Positions 21,133-32,500 are shown, counted from the stretch's first letter. The stretch: 64,000 nt of DNA from Phaeoceros laevis (GCA_049999765.1 JBNGIQ010009429.1:464887-528886), one strand, 5' to 3'. Numbers and translations: made by a program. The notes: generated by a model not told the origin, from the sequence alone.

Positions 21133-23980
21133 ATGGGGCGCGGCCTCGGAGAATCGTTGAGGTCCCGATTAGCAGCTGTCATCGCTGTTGTGGCATTGCT
21201 AGCTGCACAAGCTATTGCATTTTCGGAGGAGTCTCCATCGGCTCGCAAGGTGCTGGTTTTGTTGGATGATCCCAACAGGGAAAGTTCACACTCTCTCTTC
21301 TTCAAATCCCTATCAGGTGAGATATACAGCTAATACCGGAAATTGCGGCAGATTGAAAGACTGCGTTGTCCGCCTGATGTGCTTGGACACTCTGTGTTGT
21401 AACCGCGTTTTGTTGGACGCTAGATCATGGCTATGATCTGGATATTAAGCTGGCGGACGATCCAAAGCTGGCCCTCCAGAAGTATGGCCATTATTTGTAC
21501 GACGCTCTGATCCTTTTTGCCCCGGCTGCCGAGGGTGAGTTCTGGAATGACCTCCGCACTGTAGGGCTGTTTAGGGGAAAACCCAGTCTTGCAGGCTGCT
21601 GAGAACAACACCATTTCTTGGACACACTTGCACATTAATTGAATTCTTGCCTTCATGAAAATCAGGGTAATGGTGTTTGGTGGGTGCAGATTTAGGGGGA
21701 GCACTGGATGCTGCCTCTATTCTGGACTTCGTGGACTCCGGGCACGATCTTATCCTTGCAGCCGATACCACAACTTCGGACCTTATTCGAGACATTGCTA
21801 CAGAATGTGGTGTGGACTTCGACGAGGTGGGGTAGTTTCTACTGATCTGCGTCGTCATTTAGTGACCTGAGTCTCTTTCTGGCAGTGAGCACTCAGGTTT
21901 GTCGCATGGTATTCTCCCTGTATGGTGTACGAAGCAGCTATAGTTGCTGAATGCTGCTGACTAGAGATTTGATTGCAGGATGCAGGATCGGTAGTTATTG
22001 ACCACATCAACTTTGCAGTAACACCAGACAATGATCGATCTCTTATTGCTGCTGACAACCTACTGGAGGCCCCTGTAATTCTGGGAAAAGATGGCATAGA
22101 GGTGTCTACAGCCTGTAACTCTTCTAGGACACAATGTCTATCACCTGCATTCTCTAATTCCAGATTCTCTTTGGTTTGGTCACCAAAATTTGTCTTTTGT
22201 GTTCTTGTATGCAGGCACCAGTTTTGTTCCGTGGTATTGGGCATTCTGTGAATACAAGTGATCTGGTAAGAGAATCACATATCTGATTCTTAATGGCAAG
22301 GGGTATGAACATATTGTCTGATATCACGGAATTGTAGGTTATAAAGGTTCTATCTGCATCTCCCTCGGCCTTTTCTGGCAGGCTGAACACACCTTTGAGA
22401 GGTCCTCCAGCATTGAGTGGTACATCTATTGGCTTGGTCTCTGTTGTGCAGGTAAAGCTGTTTGCAAGTGTATGTACTGGTTGTCACTCTTTACACTTAT
22501 CTTGTCCACTCGATTTTGTTGCCGCTTTTTGTACTTCAGTTTAGGCTTTGGTGGCTGATTACTGAATGATCATATATCAGGCACGGAACAATGCACGGAT
22601 TTTGATATCGGGCTCATTGGAGCTTTTTAGCAACAAGTAAAGTCTACATCCCATTTTGACCTGGTTTTTAGAAGACTGATTGTATGAAACCAAGTCTTGA
22701 AGCTGAAACTGTGGCGGATACAGATTTTTCAGATCACCAGTCCACAAGTCAGGTGGTGCTAAACGGTAAGTTTCAGCTGCTGTCCAGCCGCCGTGCTGCA
22801 ATCTATTTGCTCTTCCTTGGTCAGTTTGACGTCTGAAGGGGGTGTCGGCTAGTTAATTTACCTAAATAATCTTAGCTTGGCTTATCGACTGTCTAGTGGA
22901 GCTATGTAACTTTTCAGGTTTTCCAAGTCTGGAAATGAAAAGTTTGTGACGGAGTTGACAAGGTGGATCTTTCATGAACGTGGCCATTTGAAGGTATTTT
23001 TAGAACTGGTTACACTGACGCAACTATGGGATCAGAAGGGGCCTCGTCCCCTGACTTCCTGAACTTCCAAGGAACTAATGAATTCATGGTATTTTTGCAA
23101 AAACATATGTAGGCTGTCAACGTCAATCACAAGAAAGTTCCTGGGGATGGTGAACCTTCAATGTACAGAATCTCAGACAACTTGGTATGGCACTGGCTGC
23201 AGCCTTTCCAGGTTTGGACAAGTCCTTTCCTTCGCAACCTGTGCTGATAGTATTCTCTTGGGCATTTGGCGTTTCCTAGGAGTATTCAGTTGAAATTTAT
23301 GAGTGGACTGGGAACCACTGGGAGCCGTATCAAGCAGATGATGTGCAACTTCAGTTTTACATGATGTCCCCTTATGTCCGAAAGACACTTTCACACAATG
23401 GCAAGGTATTTGGAATACAAGCGCATTTCTGTTAACTGAGTGGCTGCAAATACAGCTGTTGAAAACTGTTCTGGGCAGAGATTTGCGGTTCATTCATTGT
23501 GTACCTCGTGGTCCTTCTTCAGTTGACGTTGTAAGCTAACATATGGGGCCTCTATACGGTTTGCAGGGCCTTTATTACACGACTTTTCAAGTCCCAGATG
23601 TGTATGGTGTTTTCCAGTTTAAGATTGAGTACCAAAAGCTTGGATTCACATCTCTGTCTATAAGCAAACAGGTCTGGGGCCCATCGTGGGCGTTTTTGTT
23701 CCACGTCCTTTGACCTGTAGAATCCATGTTGCTCATTCTCTTACCCTGTGCAGATTCCGGTGAGACCCTTCAGGCATAATGAGTATGAGAGATTTATACC
23801 TGCGGCTTTCCCGTACTACGGAGCATCGTTTTCCATGGTATGTGGTATCCAGAAATTTGAATCTTGCCTAGTAGGACTTTATTCATGGAACGGTCGAAGT
23901 GAGTCTCTCCTAACACTGTTCGATTTCTGCAGATGGTCGGCTTTTTTGTTTTCGGGCTGGTGTTTCTGTATCAAAAGTGA
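21133..23980 (+). CDS. OST48: Oligosaccharyltransferase 48-kDa subunit (OST48/WBP1/DDOST)
   Basis: Thirteen exons join in frame to 428 aa: 21133-21316, 21424-21534, 21690-21826, 21979-22101, 22215-22265, 22338-22451, 22581-22636, 22918-22993, 23113-23184, 23280-23405, 23567-23671, 23754-23837 and 23933-23980. A signal peptide ([18 protein letters not shown]) precedes KVLVLLDD. Family landmarks follow: [27 protein letters not shown], the [18 protein letters not shown] region, [50 protein letters not shown] and a single C-terminal TM helix ([15 protein letters not shown]). It is a core, non-catalytic ER-membrane subunit of the complex that N-glycosylates nascent proteins. Length and all expected segments are present. 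Confidence 0.94.
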
Positions 23981-24052
23981 AGCTTGAAGGCTTAGGTCTT
24001 CGTCTGAAGCTCCAAGGTTTCAATTTTTTGAGAAACACTGATTGGCGGGATA

Positions 24053-25035
24053 TAGAGTAGGAGAGCCCCATCCGGTACCTGTAAGCGCCTTTTGCTCTAG
24101 AGAACACATTTCTGCTCAGAAAAAGCTGGAAGTTGGCTCTACGTTTGTGTACGAGGCTGAGGAGCTTAAGTTTCAAAAGAGCGCTTCGAAACTCTTCGAA
24201 ACTTTAAGAGGAGCAGAAGTTAGAGCATAGAAACGGAATTTGAAAGAACATGCTATTTAAGTGACTACATCCCGGTAGGCTTTTAGGGTGCGACACAAAA
24301 TAAGTGACCACTTGCCGGTAGCGTTCGAGTCCGCCTGCTCCTGTGCATTTTCCAGTTCTGTGACTCTGCGAACCAGTTGGGAGTTGTGGCGAACTGGGCG
24401 AACTTCTGGGGGTCCTCATACCAGCGGACAGGAGTGACACACCACACTGGATCGCAATCACACCTCAGCTCTGATTCAACAAACGGTAAGCCCCTTGGCC
24501 TGTGCCTGCGCCACCTGGGCGGCTCAATTGGTGGCCTGATGCACTTACACCTTCTTCTTTGTCTCCTCACAGCATGAACCAAATCCTCCCCAGCTGCCTT
24601 CTTCAGCTTGCAGGTACAATGGAACACTCTGAAGCGGCCCTTGTAGATGTGTCGGCAGCAGGTTTTGCACAAGCAGTGGTCAATGTAAGCTTCGCAGGGC
24701 AGCATAGCTAGGAACAGAGGTCATGGGCTCAGAATTTCGCGCGCAATTGAGCTTGGACTGAGCTCTAGAGTGTGCTTTGTGTGAGACGTTGGCTGAAAAT
24801 CATGTTCCCAAAGGCGGGAATTGCTGTTACTGCCTTAGTGGTGCTTCCACTAGGGCTTTCCCCATAAATGAAAGCCCGCTAAATTCAGCGGGCGCGAAAA
24901 CGAACCCTATATCGCACATTTGCCGCTTCGTTTGGCCTTAGAATCGCAAAGAATCGGGCCGTTTCACTACCGGATGGGGTGCGAAACGGCATTACCGGTT
25001 GGGGTACGCTTACCGGATGGGGCTCTCCTACTCTA
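24053..25035. mobile_element. DNA-transposon-like element with 25-bp perfect terminal inverted repeats
   Basis: Bases 24053-24077 are the exact reverse complement of 25011-25035, defining a 983-bp unit. The right end has three direct copies of a TACCGG(A/T)TGGGG-like word (24968, 24993, 25011), a subterminal-repeat pattern typical of class II elements. A hairpin-forming CCCGCTAAATTCAGCGGG lies near 24885. No target-site duplication is obvious outside the repeats, so superfamily assignment is open. A minus-strand frame inside (24705-24283, 140 aa) is rich in Cys, Arg and Trp; it shows no transposase motif and may be captured host sequence. Confidence 0.75.
24283..24705 (-). CDS. Cys-rich 140-aa ORF inside the inverted-repeat element
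   Basis: The frame carries closely spaced cysteines near its N-terminus (CLCKTCC, then HCTCK) and a Trp/Pro-rich middle (PRWRRHRPRG, VRWYEDPQKFAQF). Its cysteine spacing could bind metal but matches no family I can name. On the opposite strand a good GTAAGC donor and a CACAG acceptor flank 24496-24573, so the real exon structure, and even the strand, is uncertain. Treat it as hypothetical. Confidence 0.25.
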   Translation of the reverse strand: MLPCEAYIDHCLCKTCCRHIYKGRFRVFHCTCKLKKAAGEDLVHAVRRQRRRCKCIRPPIEPPRWRRHRPRGLPFVESELRCDCDPVWCVTPVRWYEDPQKFAQFATTPNWFAESQNWKMHRSRRTRTLPASGHLFCVAP

Positions 25036-25485
25036 GATGTGGAGAGGAGATAGGAAATTCGCTTTCCGCAAGGATTCGGAGTTTCGTAATGCGGAATTTG
25101 TGAGGCATGAGTTAGTTGTTAGTGCACACGTGAAGAACATGGTGTACATTTCAGGTAGCAAGAATCGGACAACCATCGCCGCGTCTCAAGTGTTTACTCG
25201 ATGTTAGACCACTTTTGACATATTCCAAGTGGAACGTATGTTACGGCGTCGTATGGTTTTCTAAAATTGGGATACAGGCTCTCAAGTCCATGTTACTGGA
25301 ACCTCAACAACAAAGGTTCAGTTAGAGCGTTTGCACTTTTTCCTCGAAAAGCTACTCCTCGTCCTTTCGTTGATGACTCCTCGGCCGAGACCACGGCCTG
25401 GGCCTTGTCGGCCCTCCTCTCCACCTGCAGTAGCCACACAGTCTTTCAACGTCGGTTGAACCTCGATACCCCAGCCCCAGCAGTT
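25036..25485. other. 3' flank of the DUF21-CBS gene
   Basis: Lies between the inverted-repeat element and the stop codon of the minus-strand gene. No independent feature is supported. Confidence 0.45.
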
Positions 25486-28273
25486 TTAAGGCAAGGTGGT
25501 TTCGGAACTTACACTACGGTACGAATTTACACGGCGAATGGATGGATGCTTCGCCACCTGTGCTGCTGCAGCCGCAACTCGAATTCTACAAAACCATAAC
25601 TCATTCATGAGTTGCAATTTCAAACTGAAACGAGGAGTTTTTCAGCCGTTGACAACTCTCACCTTTTGTGTACATCAACATACTCATCAGTCTCATCCAC
25701 AATTTCCTCCTGCAAAAAACCACGGATGAGATCGTTATAAACTTTGAAAAGTACCAGACGTAAGTCAATCAATAAGCTTGCCCTCCAGCATACTACCTGG
25801 AGCAGTTCCTCTATCACGTCTTCCAGAGTTATGATGCCAATAACTTCATCTTCTACATCATCAGAACCTGGTCCAGAGTTTTCCACCTGCCTAGATTCCT
25901 CTTGGGGGGAGCTACCATTTTCTAAAAATGCCTGCCCCTCCATGTTACTGAGTTCGTCACTTCTTTGCCGGGCTTCTTCCTCATCACCTGCATAAGTGAA
26001 ATAGGTAGGTCCTTTCTCAAGGTCCGCCTCAGGCTTCTTGACCAGCGAGTGAGCCATCTTCAGAGCCTCTGCATGACTTGTTCGCCGTGGAAGCCTCTTG
26101 CCAGCCTTGCTCTTTACAACCGCAGCCATGTGACTGCTCCCCTTTTGAAACTCATTCAAGATGTCATACAATGGCATGTCGGCAGGCACCCTATTCACCA
26201 CAGATACAATGTTATGACTTCCGACAAACAAATGTGAAGTTAGACAAAAAGGGATCGACCAACTGTATCAAGTCAAACAAACTGCCAAGTTGACAGCATA
26301 CCGCGGTATTCTTCTGATGGAGACAGCACTCACAGGAGTCTCCTGCTCAGCACGTACAGTGAGAAGGCTTTTGACCTGAACAGCTTACACCAGAACGCAT
26401 ATCAGTCCAGAGGTGACCTCCCAGAATTTACGGAGACCCTCCATACCATGACTTGGGGCTTGAACAACCTTCTGAAGAGATTAGACAACATACCAACAAG
26501 ATACCGATGATATTACGCGGGCTTCCAGCGTAGACTGGAATGCGGCTATGACCTCGAGTAATTATCTTGCCCATTGCCTCCCTGGCACAGAAAGTTTCAA
26601 TAACCTACAACACATTTAAAGAGTCTGAAGCAAATACTCACCTAAAAGAACCTCGCTGAACCATACCTAACACAATATTGCTAACTCTATGCTGCTCTAG
26701 CAATTTTACATTTAGGTGTACAAAGACGACAACATCCTTCAACAGCAGGTGGTCTTACCAATCAAGCTTGGTGTTCACATCCAATGAGAAAGTGGACTCA
26801 ATCGGTGTCATGGCCTCCTCAGCGGTCTGATAGCAAGTAGTTGGAGAGGTAATGCAAAAGTCAGAATAATGCGATTAAAGACATCATCTAAAACACACAA
26901 TCACACACTAGTAACTTCATGTGCCTTGCTACCATTAAAGTTCTGTCGTTCATGTACAGTCACAAACCCGGACTGGGGTAGTTTTTTGACGAACAGACCC
27001 ATCCAGGAAACAAAAACCCCATGCTGTAGAAAATGACCTTCTCAGTCAGATCCAATGCACCACTGATGATTGTTGTCTCGTCATGGGAGAGCTCTCCACC
27101 TTTTCCAGCCTAACAAAGAGTAATCACGGCAGGGTCTTAGACTTGCAAGACACATCTCAGAAACTTAGGGCGGGACCTGATAGTGTAAGTTATACAGAGA
27201 CGCTTGCTAGATATTTACTGCAAGTACCACGTTTTCAAGTCACGAAGCGAACAACAGCACGAGGGGTGCTGTTACCTCTTTGGCATGAATAGATACGAGA
27301 GCCTTCAGCTGGGCTCGTCTAAAAAAGACGTCATCGTGTCCTAGAGCAATGTCCAAGCACTGCACATTACAGCTTCAACCAGCCTTCTCAGACACATCAC
27401 AATGAGAACATGGAATAAACACTTGCGAAGGCAGTTTCTTGAATTGCATCAACAGCATATTGCCAAATCCAGCATGTACCTTCCCAACAGGATAGGCAAT
27501 CGGATAACAAAGAAACATTAAAATCTTGACGAGCCACAGAAGATTTGCACCGATAGCAAGACCATAGCGTGTGCACAGAGCTTGAGGAACAACCTGTTAT
27601 GCGGAAACATAGGCACACTTGATTGTGTCGGACCACAGCTTACTGAGAAAGAAGCAGCACCCACTCAAACGCAGCTGAGGCCATGCATTACCTCACCGAA
27701 TGCCAGCACAAAAGTGACGGACAAAATTACTGCCACCACTGGATTGAACATTTTATCGAGGAAAATCGGAAGAGCCTGCACAGACAACTTCGCTAGGTGA
27801 AGTCTTGGGAACCATTATCACTTACCGTGCAACCAGTCACTGAAGACAAGCAATTGCTGACCTCCATGGCACCAGCATTGCAAAGAAGTAGAGTAACCAA
27901 CAACTGATGCTGCTTCGCCACAACCGGCTGAATAGCAGCTGCGGGCAGAAGAATTGTACCATGAAGAAGGATAATGGCAATTCGCAACTCAAGCAGCTCA
28001 CTTCAAGCCACCTACATGACAGAAATCACAGTACACACCTGCCTCCTGCTTTTCCTTGTCTGTACCACTCCGTTGAAGGACTTCCAGATCCATGGGCGAG
28101 ATTGACATGAGACCAAGCGTAAGGCCCGACATGATCCCAGCGAATATCACAAGAAACGTCGAAATTCCAAGATAGATCCACCACTGCGCTGAACCAATAT
28201 CAGTAGGCTCGCTTTCTGCCAGGGGCCGGATCAGATACCCCATCGCTAGCAAACTGGCCACAGCAGGCGACAT
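25486..28273 (-). CDS. DUF21 and CBS-domain membrane protein (CNNM/ACDP-like)
   Basis: Twelve exons on the minus strand join in frame to 478 aa: 28273-28039, 27938-27862, 27775-27692, 27593-27480, 27359-27276, 27109-27038, 26826-26759, 26581-26494, 26375-26302, 26190-25797, 25709-25663 and 25585-25486. The N-terminal DUF21 region has four hydrophobic stretches ([71 protein letters not shown]). The acidic-linker signature [20 protein letters not shown] and the CBS pair ([43 protein letters not shown]) follow, ending [16 protein letters not shown]. It closely follows Arabidopsis At4g14240-type proteins. The family is implicated in Mg or other divalent-cation homeostasis; the plant members' substrate is not settled. 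Confidence 0.93.
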
Positions 28274-28752
28274 GGCTGCCTCCCCCTAAATTTCCCCCTA
28301 ACTGCAGCTCCCAGCAGGATCCCACCTGTGGTAGCTGCAACTAAATGAGCTGACCCAGCCACGACACCCTGGCACTCACGGGTGGACCGGCACGGGTGCC
28401 TGAAGTGCTGTCGAAAGCCAAAAAAAAGTGTCGGCAGGTGCGGGGCCCACTCTCGTCGTATGCCACATGCCCCCAAACCTCATGGCCGGCCATAGCCCAG
28501 CATATTAGCAGCGTTCCGATGAATTCATGGTGACATGAAAATTTCGCGAGACGCTGCCGGTAGCAGCACACGTAGGTTACAAGTCGCCGGTACATCGCGA
28601 GTGGCCACCCGTTTCTTAGCTCTCGCCGTCTCGCCCGCGTGTTGGGCCAGTTGCAGCCTTCTTTCCCTCCTCTCCCGTCGTTGCTGGAATTAACCACCGT
28701 GGCACGCTCGTACCCTCAAAAGCCTCCACAAAGCTGTTTCACCAGCAGGCGG
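28274..28752. promoter_or_regulatory. Bidirectional intergenic region
   Basis: A 479-bp gap between divergent start codons of the DUF21-CBS gene and the lectin gene. A GC-rich stretch with CCGGTA words near 28558-28592 stands out. An upstream in-frame ATG at 28639 would add 38 residues to the lectin but would hide its signal peptide, so the 28753 start is preferred. Confidence 0.5.
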
Positions 28753-30228
28753 ATGGGGACTCCTGAGGCGTGGAAACCGTGGCATTCACGTTCCTTGCTG
28801 CTCCTGTTTTGTCATCTCCTTCTTCTGCCGCATGCCACCGCCAGAGTGGTGGTCTCTGCAAAGCCTGCCGCCTTCTCCTTCTCTTTTGGATCATTCCAGG
28901 ACGCCAGCGACCAGTTCATCAGCCTGGGAGACGCTCGCTACGATCTCAATGCCGATGCGGTGCAGCTTGCAGGATCGCAGAGGAGGACAGCGGGTAGGTT
29001 TCTGTTCGGGAAGGCGGTTCCGCTGCAGACCAGCCACAGCTATGGCAAGGCCTTCGCCTCCTTCTCCACGGCCTTCTCCTTCTCCCTCATAGGGGACACA
29101 AGCGGCACCCCGGGGGATGGCTTCGCCTTTGTGCTGGTGCCGGACAATGTGTCTGTGGACTGGGGATCCCTAGGGCTGGTGTCCTTGGACGAGATGCAAG
29201 CAGCGGCTGCGGGCTGGGTGCACCGCAGATCCGCTCCGCAGGTTTTTGCGATCGAGTTCGACTCGTTTGCGGACCCAGAGTTCCTGGATCCCAACGACAA
29301 CCACGTCGGGGTGGATGTGGAGAGCTTGGTATCCGTCACCACTGCAAATGCGTCAGACGTGGGAGTGCGCATGAGGAGCGGGCGGAGGCTGTTTGCCTGG
29401 ATTGACTACGACGCCTACAGAAAGCTACTAGAGGTGAGGTTAGGGAAGGATGGCACCACCCGGGCCCCCGTTCCCCTGCTGGCATACGACATTGATCTGC
29501 GGACCCTGGTGAAGGACGACATGTATGTAGGATTCAGCTCCTCTGCCGGGGACAACCCTCTCAAGCACTTGATTCACTCGTGGTGCTTCGGGAGTGGGAG
29601 CGGGGAAGCAGGCTACCCCTTCAAATTATGTGACTTTGAGGCAAAGCCGCGCAATGTAACCATAATAACTGCACAAGATGATGCAACGGTGAACCAACAG
29701 GAAGATGAATTTTCAGACGACGAGAATCCACCAAGCTTCACTTCCAAAGAAGAGAACAACGTTGCCACAGTCATACCTGTGTACCGGGATTCCGAGTCCC
29801 TCTCTGTTGACCAGGACCCTGATTTTGAGCAACCCTTCGCCCCAGTTGATAGACGCCACGAACACGATGTCACCCCCATTGAAGACGTCCCTTTCCCAGG
29901 CGATGACCCCAAGTACTCATCTCTGCACCCAGTGCCCCTGAATGCAACCCAGGAAAAGCGGGCCACAGAAGCAGCCCTTGTTCACGAGGAAGAGTCACAA
30001 GTGCAGCGTGGAGCCAGAAAGCACACAGGTGGACAGTCTGTTGTCCTGCTGGGTTCGCTATTCGTGGCGTTGCTGACACTGTCTGGGTTTGTTGCCTACA
30101 AGAAGTACACCGTGGGAATCACAGAGAGAAGGTCCCATGTCCAAGACATGTTCCAGCTGCCAGGACGTTTCGGATATCAAGAGCTCATCACCACTTCCGG
30201 CCCCAATTTGTATGAACGGCATGCGTAA
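28753..30228 (+). CDS. L-type lectin-domain membrane protein without kinase
   Basis: A single exon encodes 491 aa from the preferred start. A signal peptide (SLLLLFCHLLLLPHATA) precedes a legume-lectin domain of about 240 residues with FSFSLIGDTSGTPGDGFAFV, QVFAIEFDSFADPEF, DPNDNHVGVDVESL, MYVGFSSSAGDN and the IHSWCFGSG end. The Asp/Asn residues that bind Ca and sugar in this fold (GDGFAF and DPNDNHVGVD regions) are present. A Pro/Glu/Asp-rich stalk and one TM helix (VVLLGSLFVALLTLSGFVAY) follow. The cytoplasmic tail stops after PGRFGYQELITTSGPNLYERHA-type sequence, which looks like the RF-Y-EL juxtamembrane motif of lectin receptor kinases cut off before the kinase. It may act as a receptor-like protein or be a truncated kinase. 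Confidence 0.85.
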   Translation: MGTPEAWKPWHSRSLLLLFCHLLLLPHATARVVVSAKPAAFSFSFGSFQDASDQFISLGDARYDLNADAVQLAGSQRRTAGRFLFGKAVPLQTSHSYGKAFASFSTAFSFSLIGDTSGTPGDGFAFVLVPDNVSVDWGSLGLVSLDEMQAAAAGWVHRRSAPQVFAIEFDSFADPEFLDPNDNHVGVDVESLVSVTTANASDVGVRMRSGRRLFAWIDYDAYRKLLEVRLGKDGTTRAPVPLLAYDIDLRTLVKDDMYVGFSSSAGDNPLKHLIHSWCFGSGSGEAGYPFKLCDFEAKPRNVTIITAQDDATVNQQEDEFSDDENPPSFTSKEENNVATVIPVYRDSESLSVDQDPDFEQPFAPVDRRHEHDVTPIEDVPFPGDDPKYSSLHPVPLNATQEKRATEAALVHEEESQVQRGARKHTGGQSVVLLGSLFVALLTLSGFVAYKKYTVGITERRSHVQDMFQLPGRFGYQELITTSGPNLYERHA

Positions 30229-30560
30229 ATTGTCAACAGCCTCCCTGACTAATAAATCCACAGAAACTACTAATCCCGGAACATTCGGACTGGTCTCACA
30301 GAGTGATGATTTTAGGATTGATTCTATGCTAGACGGTTCCGCCATATCTCCGTTTCCTAAATCTCCAGAGGCAAGTTTTTTGGAAATGGGATGAATGACA
30401 TTTACACCAAATCCTTCAACTGCATCCAAATTCTGTTTGGTAAAGGGACTGTCCCACATGGAAGTGTTCATCGCAGGTGCTACAAACATAGGTTTAACAA
30501 AGTCCCACGCACGAACGATGCACGTGAAAAGGTTGTCACAGAGCAAACTAACATATATCA
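30229..30560 (-). pseudogene. Phosphopantothenoylcysteine decarboxylase (HAL3-like) fragment
   Basis: The minus-strand frame from about 30546 to 30301 reads LCDNLFTCIVRAWDFVKPMF, then VAPAMNTSMWDSPFT and KKLASGDLGNGDMAEPSSIE, a clear match to the second half of plant HAL3/PPCDC flavoproteins (coenzyme A synthesis). Only this piece is found. The N-terminal flavin-binding half with the catalytic His is absent upstream. The catalytic Cys of the ACGDYGNGAM motif is Ser here. There is no stop after the usual C-terminus, and the frame runs on antisense into the lectin gene. It is best read as a truncated, dead copy. Confidence 0.75.
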
Positions 30561-30995
30561 TAATCAGATGTCTGCAGACTGGATTGGTCAATCAAGGTTT
30601 TCAGATCATGAAGCAAGCTTGACAATATTGAGCGTGCATGCGTGATTTGCAGACTGCAGATCTGCAAATGGAAAGATTGGTTCTATATCTTGTCATAGAC
30701 ATCATAGACAAATTGAAAGAAATGGCCACAAGTGACGTGTTCATATGCGTGAAGACCATCACAAGTTCCCTAAACATGGCGCCGTTGAGGAGGCTTCACC
30801 CCCTTTTCTTTTGTTGTAGGCACCTCTGTGATATCGATGCTGCCTCGGGCAATCTGTACGAGAAAAAATCCACACCCAGTATATCCAAGGCATGAACGCA
30901 TATCTTAGCATGACACAAATGGCGGGGCGACCGCCCCCACCATGCGCCATGCCATGCCCAAAACAGGGAATTACCCGGGGAACTAAAAGACCATT
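30561..30995. other. Intergenic, possible decayed HAL3 upstream sequence
   Basis: No complete exon is recognisable. A minus-strand stretch near 30850-30880 reads IARGSIDITE and faintly recalls the KIAGG segment that precedes LCDNL in HAL3, but this is too short to call. Confidence 0.35.
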
Positions 30996-31873
30996 CTGAC
31001 CAAGGTGGGAATTTGACTGGTTAGCATAAAGGGTTTTAAGGTTCCGGGATTTTTTTACTAGTCAGGAAAAAAGGTAGAGGCAGATTGGGATGCCTTTTTA
31101 ATAGGGCTATCCAGGCATGTAATTTTTTTTTCAAAATAACACGTGAAAAAAAAAATAACACGTGTGCCTCCCGAGAAAAAGGTCATGAACGGTTTTGATC
31201 GATTTACCGTGACCGGATTACTTCCAGGGAAAAGGGTCAATCCCAAACTCATTAGATATGTAGGCCATGAGGTTGGTATGAGAGGGCATTAGGAGGGTCG
31301 AACATGCGACTTCCCTTTCCCCAACCTCAATGCTCTACCAATAGTCTACTTTCCCAAGCTAATTTACGGTTAGTTTTGAAGGTTATAACCGATTTGAACT
31401 TTTTTACTTTTTTAAACAGTTTGAACCTTTAACTTCTGACCGGATTAACGGGTCAACCCGTTTAAAAAGGGTTAAACCGATTAAACTGTTTTTTTTTGTG
31501 ATAATGGCACGGCTCTTTATATATCAAAGCCCCACAATCGTGGGGCTAGGCTGTTACAATGCTATTTTTTGATCCGCACTTTTCCTTGATCAGAAGGAAT
31601 GCTTCTTGATTCGTACTTTTTCCTTGATCAGTAGGAACGCTTCTTTGGTCTCGCTTCAGAGTGATTCCCAATCGAGAAGCATTAAGGGATTGAACCCGGG
31701 TCTCCACTTTAAAAGGCCCAAGACCCAACTTGGATGTCCCCGAGGGGACCCGATTAAATTGTTTACCCTCGACTGGATTAGTACCCAGTTAAAGAGTCAC
31801 TGACCCTTTTACCCCAAAATAAAAGGGTCAGAAAACCTTTTTCTAGCCGGTCAAATTCCCACCTTGATTCAGA
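30996..31873. mobile_element. Inverted-repeat-bounded element, non-coding
   Basis: The sequence CAAGGTGGGAATTTGACTGG at 31001-31020 reappears reverse-complemented, with one mismatch, at 31849-31865 and flanks, bounding about 880 bp. The inside is AT-rich and non-coding. It contains two tRNA-like B-box words in the minus orientation (GTTCGACCC near 31292-31300 and GGGTTCAATCCC near 31688-31699); the first follows an A-box-like TGGTAGAGCA. A roughly 35-bp unit containing TTTCCTTGATCAG is repeated near 31572-31645. It may be a MITE into which SINE-like heads have inserted, or a decayed composite. Confidence 0.5.
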
Positions 31874-32500
31874 CGTGTGATTTACCCTAAAGTGGCCCAA
31901 AGATGGGATGAGCCCCACGCAGCCACAAGTGTGCTACTGGCCTGCCAAAGCCGCGCCTTTATCGTTGATTATGTAAGATAACTGCAATCTATGTTTGCCT
32001 GTGTATTACTAGTGCTGTTATTAACAAACGCACGCCGGCTTCAAGATGCGGCTTTCAAGAGGTTCTTGGTAGATAGATAGTCTAGATAGCTTTAGACTTG
32101 TGAGGTAGTGGGCGTGGCAGTTTGTTTGTTTGTTTGTTCATTAGGAGTATGCAGCCATGAGGCTATGACGCCAAACCGGATAATAGAGAACACCAAGGGT
32201 GTAAGCCTAAGCTACAACTAAAAAGATAACTTAACTATGATGGCATCCTTAGAGGAAATGAATTATGAGCAAGCTAAAAAAGAAAATTGTCTAAAGATAA
32301 TCACTAATGCATAGAAAATAAAAGACCAATTGTTGTGAAGTGTTGGGTCGTGGAGTAATTGACAAAGTCAATTGAGTCCAGAATTAGAATAACTAGAGTA
32401 AGTAAATTGAGTCCAATAAACTCTTTTGAGGGTTCTTATATTGAGTCGGGGCCGCGGTTATTTTGCCGCACGGTTGGTGCACGCCCAGGTCGGTTAATAA
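31874..32500. other. Intergenic, no feature seen
   Basis: A short (TTTG)n run lies at about 32126-32139. Nothing else is supported before the LINE fragment. Confidence 0.4.

Noticed and set aside
29040-29966. Antisense frames within the lectin coding region
   Set aside because: Shadows of a GC-rich, well-supported coding exon with signal peptide and lectin domain.
31292-31372. A tRNA gene on the minus strand
   Set aside because: A- and B-box-like words are present, but the acceptor and T stems do not pair, so it is at most a tRNA-derived repeat.
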